Shown here: positions 1 through 8,322 of the stretch, piece after piece
Position numbering within the stretch: position 1 is the stretch's first letter
How the letters are laid out: the number at the start of each line of letters is the position of its first letter
Translations under genes and position numbers: made by a program
The notes under the pieces: model-generated
The model's input: the letters and a program-made list of their open reading frames with translations, nothing else
What the model was told of the DNA's origin: nothing
Database searches by the model: none
Assembly (NCBI GenBank): GCA_016712565.1
Contig: JADJQU010000006.1
Coordinates: forward strand, 434,001 to 498,000
Direction: 5' to 3'
Length of the DNA stretch: 64,000 nt
From: Planctomycetota bacterium
GTDB taxonomy: Bacteria; Planctomycetota; UBA1135; GCA-002686595

Positions 1-432
1 GATCACCGCGTCGGGCCGCGGCGGGCAGCCCGGCACGTACACGTCCACCGGCAGGATCGAATCCACTCCCTGCACGACCGCGTAGCTGTCGTACATGCCC
101 CCGGAGGAGGAGCACACGCCCATGGCGATGACCCATTTCGGGTCGGGCATCTGGTCGTAGATGGTGCGCACCGCGGTGGCCATCTTCCAGGTCAGCGTGC
201 CGGCGACGACCAAGAGGTCGCACTGGCGCGGCGAGAAGCGCGCGGCCTCCGCTCCGAAGCGCGCCAGGTCGAACTTGGGGCCGATCATGGCCATCAGCTC
301 GATGCCGCAGCAGGACAGGCCCAGGGGCATGGGCCAGAGAGAGTTCTTGCGGCCCCAGTTGACGAGGAAATCGACGCGCGTGGCGAGGAACCCCAGGTCA
401 CCGCCGCTCTCCACCGGATTCAGCGATCCCAA
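1..432 (-). CDS. nuoB: NADH-quinone oxidoreductase subunit B (partial, 3' end outside window)
   Basis: The 144 residues present match NuoB of respiratory complex I, the peripheral-arm subunit that holds iron-sulfur cluster N2 and passes electrons to quinone. The adjacent cysteines of the cluster site are visible in GLSCCGIE near residues 39-46, with further ligands in MGVCSSS (near 106) and VPGCPPRP (near 135). I place the start at a TTG codon: TTGGGATCGCTG overlaps the nuoA stop by 13 bases and follows a good Shine-Dalgarno sequence, AAAGGAGG, about 7 bases upstream. No ATG or GTG lies near enough to give the conserved N-terminus. The gene is the second of a nuo operon that continues off the left edge; the last part of the protein is missing. 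Confidence 0.95.
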   Translation of the reverse strand, partial: MGSLNPVESGGDLGFLATRVDFLVNWGRKNSLWPMPLGLSCCGIELMAMIGPKFDLARFGAEAARFSPRQCDLLVVAGTLTWKMATAVRTIYDQMPDPKWVIAMGVCSSSGGMYDSYAVVQGVDSILPVDVYVPGCPPRPDAVI

Positions 433-794
433 TCGAGACCTCCTTTGCGCCACACGAAGGCCAATCCGACGCCCAGGATCAGCGCGAACAGGGCGATTTC
501 CGCGAACACGATCGAGCCCAGTTGCTGCGCCTGGAAGGCCTTGGCCGTGGCCGCCCAGGGGATCAGGAAGATCGACTCGACGTCGAACAGGATGAACAGC
601 ACCGCCACCAGGTAATAGTGGATCGAGAGGCGAATGCGGGCGCTGCCCTGGGGCTCCATGCCGCACTCGTAGGCCGACCCCTTGGCGATGCTGCGGCGCT
701 TCCCGCCCATCACGTCCGACAGCAGCATGTTGAACACCGCGAACCCGACGATCAGGCCCAGCAGGATCAGGACCGGTACATAGTCGATCAGCAT
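420..794 (-). CDS. nuoA: NADH-quinone oxidoreductase subunit A
   Basis: This 124-residue membrane protein is the small NuoA subunit of complex I, part of the membrane arm at the quinone site. It has three hydrophobic segments, at about residues 3-25, 67-87 and 95-115, and the family segment YECGMEP between the first two, which carries the conserved loop Cys. The reading frame is open further upstream but that extension is Pro/Arg-rich and unlike NuoA; MLIDYVPVL is the natural start. It heads the operon and is followed by nuoB with a 13 base overlap. Its likely promoters lie in the long upstream gap. Confidence 0.95.
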   Translation of the reverse strand: MLIDYVPVLILLGLIVGFAVFNMLLSDVMGGKRRSIAKGSAYECGMEPQGSARIRLSIHYYLVAVLFILFDVESIFLIPWAATAKAFQAQQLGSIVFAEIALFALILGVGLAFVWRKGGLDWDR

Positions 795-1484
795 GGGAGG
801 CACGGCCGCCTGGGCGGGGTCCACGGGGCCCTGGGTCCTCTGGGGAGCCTGGGCCCAATGCGTGGGTGGGGGGCGAGGAGGGTGTAGAGAGGAGGGTCGC
901 GGCGCACGGGGCACTTGCCGGGACCGAGCGCCTGCGGCGCCGCTTCCCGAGCTGAACCGTCCGGACCGCGGAACCCGGAACGCGTCCGGGAGGGGGGATC
1001 CACAGCCCGACCGGGAGTTCGCGCGTCCCTGGTCTGGAGGGCAAGAAGTCTAGCGGTGGTGCCTGCGCGCTCCAAGCTTGCGGGCGCGGAGTTCGCGCCG
1101 ATCCCGGGATTGGCGTCCGCTCTCGCCGTGGCCGCCGCCGGCCCGCGGAGTGCCCGCGCGGCGCCCGCGCGGTGGTACTGGGGAGAGCCCGCGCGCCGCT
1201 GCCGCGCGAACCGGGCCCGCGCCAGCATGGGAGGCGAGGGCCTGTCCGTCCTCCCGGGGGGGCCGCCGATGCTCCCCAGGACCCGGAGCCGGCCTCACCG
1301 ACCCGACGGGGTCCGGGACGCTGACGGGCACGGCGTCGTCGCGGCGGAGGTCACCGGCGGCTTGGCCCCTCCCCCCCCTCGCCCGCCGGTCCGCTGCCCC
1401 GTCCGGAGCGCACGTGAAGCGTTATAAATAACTGTCAATAAATGAGTTGTGTCACCTAGTCCGCCACGACGCCGGCGCCGGGGG
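795..1484. other. 690 bp gene-free region upstream of nuoA
   Basis: I see no convincing gene here. The open frames on both strands are Arg/Pro/Ala-rich, lack domain character, and overlap each other. It contains a TAGACT box on the minus strand at 1052-1047, matching boxes seen before other genes in this window, a second possible minus-strand box (TCTACA) near 885, and an unusually AT-rich patch at about 1421-1445 in an otherwise very GC-rich stretch. That patch contains TTGACA and TTATAA on the minus strand, but not at normal promoter spacing. The stretch sits between the 3' end of the VWA gene and nuoA, which are co-directional, so it must at least hold the nuo promoter. Confidence 0.6.
1047..1052 (-). 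promoter_or_regulatory. Possible -10 box for the nuo operon
   Basis: TAGACT on the minus strand, the same hexamer that precedes the radical SAM gene, the GH113-like gene and trxB in this window. It would give a leader of roughly 245 bases before nuoA. No matching -35 element is obvious. Confidence 0.3.
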
Positions 1485-3263
1485 TCAGGAATCGACCTGC
1501 AGGAACTGGCCCCCGGTTCCCTCCGCCAGGGCCTCCAGGGTTCCGTTGCCCCGGTTGCCGATCTGAACGCAGTCGAACTGCAGGCAGGCTTCGGCGCAGC
1601 TTTGCTCGAGGAACCCCCGGGCCCAGTCCGGCCCCTCGGAGGTGGCGCCGTCGCACAGCACGATCACGGTGTCGGCCTCCAGGCGCGAGAGGTCCGGCTC
1701 TCGGGTCCTCGGATCCAGGTCCAGGGCCTTGGCGAGGCCGGGGTACAGCTGGGTGCCGCCCCGCGGCGGCAACCCTCGGGCCCATTGCAGGGCGCCGCTG
1801 ATGTGCAGTGCCGTGGCCGGCCGCAGCTCCGAGCGCCAGCGCAGGCCCTCGTCCGAGAACAGGACCACGTTGAAGTGGGTGCGCGGCCCCAGTTCCTTCA
1901 GCAGCCGTTCCAGCTGACGCAGGGCCTCGGCGTAGCGCGACGTGTTCGCCGTCCCGAAGTCGTCGGCCATGGATCCGGAGCGATCGATCACGAACACCAC
2001 GCGGTCGGTCCAGGGACGCAGGCCGAAGAACGAGGCCCGGGTGCGCGCTTCCTGGGCCGGCGCCTGCTCGTTCCCGGCGCCGCCCTGGGCTCCGCCGGCT
2101 CCCTCCGCCGCCCTGGCCCGCGTCGCCTTCCACCAGAAGGACCAGCGCTCGGCGGACATGCCCAGCTTCACGTGGGAGCGCAACTCGAGCTCGGCCACCA
2201 GGGCGGCTTCCACCCGGCGCGAGGAGGCGCCGGCCTCCCCGCGACGGATCCACAGGGCCAGGGTTTCGATCAGCAGGGGAAGCGCCAAGTCGTCGGGCAG
2301 CATCCGCGCCATGGGGAGCCGCCGCAGGGTGCCGCGCCAATCTTCGGCCGCGAGCGCGGCGCCCAGGCCCGCGGTCAACTCCACGGCCACGGGCTGCGTG
2401 GGGAGCAGCCTGCGCGACAGGAAGTGCTCGGCCAGGGCCATTTCGTCGAGGAATCCGGGCTCCCGCAGGGCCCGCAGGGTCTGGTTGGCGAGGAAGCGGT
2501 CCACCGCGGCCGAGTTCCAGCCGGAAAGGGCCCGCACCGCCGCGTCGCGCAGGCCGCGCTCCGGGCTGACGGCGGCCGTGAACAGCGCCGGCAGCGTGGC
2601 GTCCCAATGGCGCCCTCGCAGGGCCTCCGCGGCGGCCATGCGGCGCGCAACGGGATGCCGCTCCCCGCCGGCGATGACCTCGGTGGCGAGCCAGTGGCCG
2701 CGACCCGCGCCGGAGGGAGCGTCCAGCGCCGAGCGCAGCACGCTGCGGCCACCCGAGCGCGCCCGGGACTCGCGCTCGTCGGCCTCATACTCGCCGCGGG
2801 CGATGCGAGGCTCGCTGCCCCGGCCGCCCACGGCCGCCAGGTCGCAGAGGGCCTGCAGCACTTCATTTTCTGCAGCCTCCACCCCCGACAGGCGGCGACG
2901 AAGGGTCTCCAGGGCCGGCCGCAGGTCGTCGTCCACCGCCAGATCGAGGCTGGACCCCATCCGCCGGTAGGACTCCGTCCAGCGCACGATCACCACGAGC
3001 GGGTCCTCGGCCCGCGGGGTCGTGCTCCCCGGGACGGCGGGCACGGGAGAGGACTCCGCACCCGCCCAAGCCGCCGGGGAGGCCAGGGGGGCCAGGGCCG
3101 CCAGGGCCGTCAGAGCCGTCAGAGCCACCCTGGGGAGGCCGCCGATTCGGACCGGGGGCCGGGCCGTAGGCACAGCCCCAGGGCGTCGAGTCCGCGCTTG
3201 GTCCCTGCTCCCGTCCACCGTGACGGGACTAGGCCCCTGGAGCGCCGCGGTGACCGACTTCAC
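1485..3263 (-). CDS. Secreted HEAT-like / von Willebrand A domain protein
   Basis: The 592-residue protein starts with a basic stretch and a long Ala/Leu hydrophobic segment near residues 45-68 that looks like an export signal ending at AWA-GA. The middle (about 90-400) is helical and HEAT-like and includes the Trp motif RWSFWW. The C-terminal 170 residues are a von Willebrand A domain with a complete metal-ion adhesion start, DRSGSM at about residue 425, and later VIVLCDG. Such domains bind protein or matrix ligands through a divalent metal. The GTG start overlaps the stop of the upstream SGNH gene (GTGA), so the two are translationally coupled. Specific function unknown; paired with the SGNH protein it may act on or near the cell envelope. 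Confidence 0.8.
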   Translation of the reverse strand: MKSVTAALQGPSPVTVDGSRDQARTRRPGAVPTARPPVRIGGLPRVALTALTALAALAPLASPAAWAGAESSPVPAVPGSTTPRAEDPLVVIVRWTESYRRMGSSLDLAVDDDLRPALETLRRRLSGVEAAENEVLQALCDLAAVGGRGSEPRIARGEYEADERESRARSGGRSVLRSALDAPSGAGRGHWLATEVIAGGERHPVARRMAAAEALRGRHWDATLPALFTAAVSPERGLRDAAVRALSGWNSAAVDRFLANQTLRALREPGFLDEMALAEHFLSRRLLPTQPVAVELTAGLGAALAAEDWRGTLRRLPMARMLPDDLALPLLIETLALWIRRGEAGASSRRVEAALVAELELRSHVKLGMSAERWSFWWKATRARAAEGAGGAQGGAGNEQAPAQEARTRASFFGLRPWTDRVVFVIDRSGSMADDFGTANTSRYAEALRQLERLLKELGPRTHFNVVLFSDEGLRWRSELRPATALHISGALQWARGLPPRGGTQLYPGLAKALDLDPRTREPDLSRLEADTVIVLCDGATSEGPDWARGFLEQSCAEACLQFDCVQIGNRGNGTLEALAEGTGGQFLQVDS

Positions 3264-4498
3264 TGGCGCATGCTGAGGGCCTTGACCAGGGCCCCGGCCG
3301 CCAGACGGTGGCCCACCAGGTTGATGTGCCAATCGAAGTTCCAGTAGGCGGACTCCTTGGACTGCAGGAAGACCGGCCGCAGGTCCACGGTTTCGATCCC
3401 CAGGCCCGCGAGCTTGGCCAGCAACTGGTCCGCCATGCGATCCGTGCTCGCCAGGGCGGCGGTTTCCAGTTCCAGGGCGGCGAGGAGCTTGCGCAGCTTG
3501 AGGTCGGGGTGGAGGGGCTCCACGTCGGGCCGCGAGGGCAGGTAGAGCACCAACAGGCGGATGCCGCGCTCCCGGCACAGGGCCTGGATCTTCTCCATGA
3601 CCGCGGCGCCCGCCCGGACGGCGATCTCCTGCTGCTCGGGGTAGGTGTCGAACAGCTTGAGGGACACCAGGGCCTGGCTCAGGCAGCGCTTCTGGACCTT
3701 CTTGGCGGCCTCGATCTGCTCCAGGTAGCGGCCGGCGCCTTCGGGCCGAGGACCGTCGTAGCCGTAGTCGTGCCACGGCCAGAGCACCTCTTCGAAGTCG
3801 TTGCCCCCATAGACCGTGACCACGAACACGTCGGGCTTCAGGTCCAGGCGTCGCTCCAGGAGGCCCAGATAGTTGAAGAACGAAAAGGTCCCCTTGCCGG
3901 CATTGAGCACCTCGATCGCCTGGGGATCGAAGGACTCCCCGCGCTGGACCGCCTCGGCATGGGCGCGCTGTCGCAGGGCCTTCTCCGCCAGATTGGGAAA
4001 GGACTCGGAGTTGTGGCACACGCCGTCGGTGTGGGAGTCCCCGGTCACCAGCACGCGCAGCGTGGGCCGCTTCTCGCGCACCTCCTCGTCCTCGCGCATG
4101 GACAGCGAGTTGGTCACGAACGTGACCTTGCCGCCGTCGTACTCGGGCAGTCCCTGGTTGAGCGTCAGATTGGGCTTCCAGAGCTTTCCGCACAGCGGGT
4201 CGAAAATCTCGTAGGCCCCGATGACGAACAGTTCCTCCGCCTGCTTGCGCGTCCAGGCCGGATAGATCGGGATCTGCAGGGCACGCCCGCTGGGGCGCAC
4301 GGGCTCCGGGGCCGTGGCCCAGTTGGGGCCGGGCTTCCAGGGCGGAAGCTCCGCCTGGGGCGCGACGCGCACCACGCGCTCGTCGGCGACGACCGTGCAA
4401 CTCCTCGAGGCCATCAGGCCCGCCAGCAGGCACAGGGCGATCGAGGCGAGGACCAGGGGCGCGCGGCCGAGTCCGCTGACAGGGGACGGAGGAATCAA
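3260..4498 (-). CDS. SGNH/GDSL-like hydrolase family protein
   Basis: The 412-residue protein has an N-terminal hydrophobic segment (about 12-32) that is a signal anchor or signal peptide. SGNH-type motifs follow in order: GDSHTDG near residue 150 (nucleophile Ser), VYGGNDF near 225-235 (block with the oxyanion Asn), and DWHINLVGH near 388 (catalytic Asp and His). Members hydrolyse or transfer acyl groups, often on exported polysaccharides; the substrate here is unknown. The start is a TTG codon at 4498, about 17 bases after a TAGCCT box at 4526-4521. It overlaps the VWA gene downstream by four bases and probably forms one operon with it. A structural relative of AlgX/DltD-type proteins is possible. 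Confidence 0.78.
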   Translation of the reverse strand: MIPPSPVSGLGRAPLVLASIALCLLAGLMASRSCTVVADERVVRVAPQAELPPWKPGPNWATAPEPVRPSGRALQIPIYPAWTRKQAEELFVIGAYEIFDPLCGKLWKPNLTLNQGLPEYDGGKVTFVTNSLSMREDEEVREKRPTLRVLVTGDSHTDGVCHNSESFPNLAEKALRQRAHAEAVQRGESFDPQAIEVLNAGKGTFSFFNYLGLLERRLDLKPDVFVVTVYGGNDFEEVLWPWHDYGYDGPRPEGAGRYLEQIEAAKKVQKRCLSQALVSLKLFDTYPEQQEIAVRAGAAVMEKIQALCRERGIRLLVLYLPSRPDVEPLHPDLKLRKLLAALELETAALASTDRMADQLLAKLAGLGIETVDLRPVFLQSKESAYWNFDWHINLVGHRLAAGALVKALSMRQ

Positions 4499-4588
4499 GG
4501 GCAGGAGTGGGTTGGGTGTCAGGCTACCCCAACAGGACAGCGGCTGTCCCTCTGGAGAAGTGGGGGCGAGCGCCGCTTGACAGGGATG

Positions 4589-6070
4589 TCATGCAGAGTA
4601 CGGGCGCCCATCGTCCGGGGTTTCCACGCGCCGAAACCCCCGCTCCCTCAGGGCCCGGGCCAGGGGATCGCGCTGGTCGTCCTCTCCGTGGACCAGGAAC
4701 AGCGTGCGCGCCCGGGCCCCATGGGGGGCCAGGGCGGCGATCAGACCCTCGCGGTCGGCGTGGGCCGAGAAGCCGAACAGCGGGGTGATCGTGGCGCGCA
4801 CGAGAAAGCGCCTGCCCAGCAGGTTGACCTCGCGGGCTCCGTCCAGGAGCTTGCGGCCCAGGGTGGCGCGCGCCTGGTAGCCCACGATCAGGATCTCGCA
4901 ATCCTCGCGCGACACGTTCCAGGCCACGTGGTGGACCACGCGTCCGCTCTCCAGCATTCCCGAGGCCGCCAACACCACCAGGGGCCGTGGATCGCGGTTC
5001 ACGGACTTCGAGTCCTCGACGCTTTCCGTGAAGCGGAGGCGCTTCTCGAACAGGCCGCCGGCGCGAAAGTGCGCGAATTCGGCCAGGGTTTCCTGGTCGA
5101 AGCACTCGGTGTGCCGCGCCACGACCTGGGTGGCCGCCAGGGCCAACGGGCTGTCGACCACCACGCTCACCTGGCCCACTTCGCGGGTGCGGAACACGCG
5201 CGAGAGGGTGTAGAGCAGATTCTGGGCCCGGCCCACCGCGAAGACCGGGATGATCAGGCGTCCGCGGCCGCGCCGGGCCAGGCGTTCCACCGCCAGGCCG
5301 AGCTCTGCCTCCGTGTCCTCGAAGGGCGGATGGGAGCGGTCGCCGTAGGTGCTCTCGCTGATGTACACGTCAGCGGCGCACAGGGGCTCGGGATCCCGCA
5401 GCACCGGCTGGCCCGGGCGGCCAAAGTCGCCGGTGAACACGAGCTTCGTCGTGCCGCCGGGTTCTTCCACGTCCAGCTCGACCCAGGCCGAACCCAGGAT
5501 GTGACCGGCGTCGTGGAATCGTCCCCGGACGCCCGGGATCACCTCGAAGGACTCGCCATAGGGATGGGAGACGAAGCGCCGCAGCACGCGCCGCACGTCC
5601 TGCTCGACGTACAGCGGCTCGACTTCGTGCTCCGGAAGCGGCCCGTGGGCCAGGCACTCGGGTTCGCCCGTGGAAGCCGCGGCGGTCAGGGCCGCCGACG
5701 TCCACCGGCGGTCCGTGCGTTCCCTGGCCCGCCGCCGATTGAGCTCCTCGGCGTCCTTGACCTGGATCTGGGCCGAGTCCAGCAGCATGATCTCGCACAG
5801 GTCGCGGGTCCCGGGCGTGGCGTGCACCTCGCCGCGGAATCCCGCCGCCGGGAGCATCGGCAGCCGGCCCGAGTGGTCGATGTGGGCGTGGGATTGGACC
5901 ACGGCGGCGATCCCGCGCGGGTCGAACCCGAATTGGGAGTTCCTGCGCCAAGCCTCCGCCCGCCGCCCCTGGAAAAGGCCGCAATCCAGCAGGATCGAGC
6001 CCTGGGGGGCCTTCAGCAGGTGGCAGGAGCCCGTGGTCTCGCCGGTGGCACCGAAAAAAGACAGTTCCAT
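4589..6070 (-). CDS. MBL-fold / beta-CASP metallohydrolase (RNase J/CPSF-like family)
   Basis: The 493-residue protein has a metallo-beta-lactamase fold with the zinc motif SHAHIDHSG (residues 60-68). An interrupting beta-CASP domain follows and the C-terminal Zn-dependent region contains GFSAHADREGL (motif C) followed by LVHGEDDQRDPLA. This arrangement is typical of the CPSF73/Ysh1-like bacterial exonuclease group, which cleaves RNA. ATG at 6070 gives the canonical beginning MELSFFGATGETTGS; the frame is open upstream but that extension is not conserved-looking. It is a single gene between the SGNH pair and a divergent lipoprotein gene. Function as an RNase is inferred from family, not shown. 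Confidence 0.88.
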   Translation of the reverse strand: MELSFFGATGETTGSCHLLKAPQGSILLDCGLFQGRRAEAWRRNSQFGFDPRGIAAVVQSHAHIDHSGRLPMLPAAGFRGEVHATPGTRDLCEIMLLDSAQIQVKDAEELNRRRARERTDRRWTSAALTAAASTGEPECLAHGPLPEHEVEPLYVEQDVRRVLRRFVSHPYGESFEVIPGVRGRFHDAGHILGSAWVELDVEEPGGTTKLVFTGDFGRPGQPVLRDPEPLCAADVYISESTYGDRSHPPFEDTEAELGLAVERLARRGRGRLIIPVFAVGRAQNLLYTLSRVFRTREVGQVSVVVDSPLALAATQVVARHTECFDQETLAEFAHFRAGGLFEKRLRFTESVEDSKSVNRDPRPLVVLAASGMLESGRVVHHVAWNVSREDCEILIVGYQARATLGRKLLDGAREVNLLGRRFLVRATITPLFGFSAHADREGLIAALAPHGARARTLFLVHGEDDQRDPLARALRERGFRRVETPDDGRPYSA

Positions 6071-6243
6071 GGTGGGGTTTCCCGTTCGCGCCCCATGCTG
6101 GCCGCCGGGGGCTTGAGCCCTCAATGGAATTCGCCGATCCTGTGCCCGGCAGGGACATCCAGGGGAGCGCGCCCAGGCCGGCATGCCTGGGCGGCGTGAG
6201 CCCTTGGGGAGTTTGCCCCGTCACGCTCGCCAGAACGAACACG

Positions 6244-8187
6244 ATGAAGAACCAAGTCCACTCCGTTCACCTTCCGCTCGTCGGCGCCCTGCTCACCTGC
6301 TCCCTCGCCCTGGGCGGGTGCAACAAGGTCGGCGGCAACGACACGAACAACTTCGACCCCATCGGCACGGCGCACCCCACGGCCTCGTCGTCCGCCTACG
6401 TGGTCGAGGGGCGGCTCCTGGTGTACCTGGCCTCCGAGTCCCTGAGCGGCGTGGGCGGCACCAACTTCAACCTCGCCAACGGCGACGGGGACACCGGCGA
6501 CGATTGCGCCGTCGTGGTCGACATGGTGACCAAGGACGAGACCGACCTCAACGTGGCCACGACGGACATGAAGATCGTCGGCACGAGCGTCTACCTGATC
6601 GTCTCCGAGAGCGCGGACTCCAAGGACTGGGGCGGAGCCGTGGGCACCACCGACACCGTGCTGTTGCACTACTCGAGCCTCTCGCCGCTGTCCTTCGTGG
6701 ACGTGATCGCCCCGGGCGCGAATTCCTGGGCGGTCGCCGGGGGCAGGCTCTACTACGTGCGCGGCAATCCGACCCTGGTGAACGGCGACACGAGCCTGGC
6801 CTACTTGACCAGCGCCGCGCCGACGACGCCGGTGCCGGTGCTGCAGTCGGACACGGGAAACACGCTCCAGCCCTCGATCCTGGGCGTGGACGAGAACCTG
6901 GTGTTCCTGTTCGCGGACGAGACCGTCGAAGGTCGGGACCTGAATGGCGACACCGATTCCCTCGACCCCTTCGTGCTGGCCCTGCTGGACGGCACGGACA
7001 TCGCGGGCGTCGTCCAAAACGTGGAGCTGTCGATCAGCGGGGCCAACGCGCCCTTCAGCGCGCGGGTGACCGGCGCCAACGATTGGCTGGTGGGCTTCCT
7101 GGTGGACGAGGCGACCCAGACGAACTTCGCCACGGGGCTCAACGACCCGACGGTGGGGGCCTTTGGTTTCGGCGGGGCCTGGAAACCCTCCAATTGCGGC
7201 GCCTACGCGGACGCCGACACCAGCGACGACGTGCTGCACGTGATCGAATACGCCCTGTGGAGCGCCGACCCGCTGGTCAACCCGCCCACGAACACGGGCA
7301 TCCCGGGCACTGGACGCGTGCTGTGCACCAGCGACGCCGTGGCCACCCTGGCGGTGGAGGCCGATGACGGCGCCTGCGACCTCAACAACGACGCCGACAC
7401 GGCCGACACGATCCTGCGCTGGGTGCGCGCCACGGATTTCCGGCTGCCCTTCGGCCTCGCGACCCAGCTCAACGCCGTCGAGGTGGCCGTCCCCGGCGGC
7501 ATCCTGGGCGTGAGCGACCTCGACGACCGCTTCCTGTGCGTCGTCAGCGAGCTGCAGGACAACACCGACCACGACACCGACTCGCTCAAGACCCACAACC
7601 TCGTGGCCTGGATCAACCCCAACGCCGGTTCGCCCACCTGGGTGTTCGACCACGGCACCCAGTCGGGATTCCAGGCCGCGGGCGCCTCCTGGGTCACCGA
7701 CCGTGCGAACCGCGATCGGCTGCTGGTGGCCTTCCAGGAGTCCGTGATCAACCTGGCGATCAACACCGGCGACAACGACAAGACCGACAGCACGCCCGTG
7801 TTCTCGCGCTTCGACCCCGCCAACAGCAACGACCTGGACTTCCCCGGTCCCGCGGTGGCCGTGGCGGCGACCAATCCGGGGCTCGTGATCGCCGACGAGT
7901 ACGCGCTCTACCGCGTCGACGAGGCCGCCGACAACCGCGACTGGAACGGGGACAACGTCAAGGACGACTTCGTGATCTTCCGCACCAACGTGAGCACCAA
8001 CTTCTCGTCGCTGATCGGCTTCGAGAACAAGGCCACGGCCAACAACTTGTCGGGGCCCGCGGTGGTCAGCTCGGGCGGGCTCGGCGCGGCGTTCGTCGCC
8101 GACGAGTCCATGGCGGGGATCGACCTCAACAAGCCGGTCGACGGCCGCGCCGACGGCTACGTGATCACCTGGTTCCGGATCAACTAG
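6244..8187 (+). CDS. Lipoprotein with about nine Asp-rich repeats
   Basis: The 647-residue product begins with a lipoprotein signal peptide ending in the lipobox LALGGC (Cys near residue 23), so it is probably anchored to a membrane by its N-terminus. I do not recognise a family. It contains about nine acidic motifs of the form D-x-N-x-D-x-D-x2-D followed by a beta-strand, for example DLNGDTDSLDPF, DLNNDADTADTIL and NRDWNGDNVKDDF. They start near residues 80, 125, 231, 321, 378, 440, 508, 564 and 625. They resemble calcium-binding loops placed between beta-strands, as in a beta-propeller, which is inference. The gene stands alone, divergent from the MBL hydrolase, and ends at a strong hairpin. 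Confidence 0.8.
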   Translation: MKNQVHSVHLPLVGALLTCSLALGGCNKVGGNDTNNFDPIGTAHPTASSSAYVVEGRLLVYLASESLSGVGGTNFNLANGDGDTGDDCAVVVDMVTKDETDLNVATTDMKIVGTSVYLIVSESADSKDWGGAVGTTDTVLLHYSSLSPLSFVDVIAPGANSWAVAGGRLYYVRGNPTLVNGDTSLAYLTSAAPTTPVPVLQSDTGNTLQPSILGVDENLVFLFADETVEGRDLNGDTDSLDPFVLALLDGTDIAGVVQNVELSISGANAPFSARVTGANDWLVGFLVDEATQTNFATGLNDPTVGAFGFGGAWKPSNCGAYADADTSDDVLHVIEYALWSADPLVNPPTNTGIPGTGRVLCTSDAVATLAVEADDGACDLNNDADTADTILRWVRATDFRLPFGLATQLNAVEVAVPGGILGVSDLDDRFLCVVSELQDNTDHDTDSLKTHNLVAWINPNAGSPTWVFDHGTQSGFQAAGASWVTDRANRDRLLVAFQESVINLAINTGDNDKTDSTPVFSRFDPANSNDLDFPGPAVAVAATNPGLVIADEYALYRVDEAADNRDWNGDNVKDDFVIFRTNVSTNFSSLIGFENKATANNLSGPAVVSSGGLGAAFVADESMAGIDLNKPVDGRADGYVITWFRIN

Positions 8188-8199
8188 TGTCCAGATCCT

Positions 8200-8228
8200 G
8201 AAGCACGCCGACGAGTTCGGCGTGCTTC
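8200..8228. terminator. Bidirectional hairpin terminator
   Basis: A perfect 12 bp stem (GAAGCACGCCGA with its complement) around a 5 base loop, extended by GATCC/GGATC flanks. It lies 12 bases after the lipoprotein stop and before the end of the convergent sulfotransferase gene. There is no U tract, as is common at such GC content. Confidence 0.7.
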
Positions 8229-8322
8229 GGGATCCGGAGATCCGGAGATCCGGGGGCCGAGCCGCAACCTCGCGGCGGATTTTCGCGGGTCGGCGCGCTC
8301 CCGGGCGCTTCTCCCGGTGGGC

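Noticed and set aside
915..1427. 170-codon plus-strand frame in the gap before nuoA
   Set aside because: Low-complexity Arg/Ala/Pro sequence with no start signal, overlapping rival frames on both strands.
1421..1445. AT-rich patch as a standard sigma-70 promoter
   Set aside because: TTGACA and the nearest TATAAC-like hexamer are only 6 bases apart, and no -10 lies at 16-18 bases.
1449..3347. 632-codon open frame on the plus strand opposite the VWA gene
   Set aside because: It lies opposite a gene with clear domain content and is a GC-driven mirror frame full of Gly/Gln/His/Arg with no recognisable domain.
3308..6199. 963-codon open frame on the plus strand opposite the SGNH and MBL genes
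   Set aside because: Same mirror effect: the opposite strand has two genes with intact catalytic motifs, and the long frame is His/Gln/Gly-rich without signal or domain.
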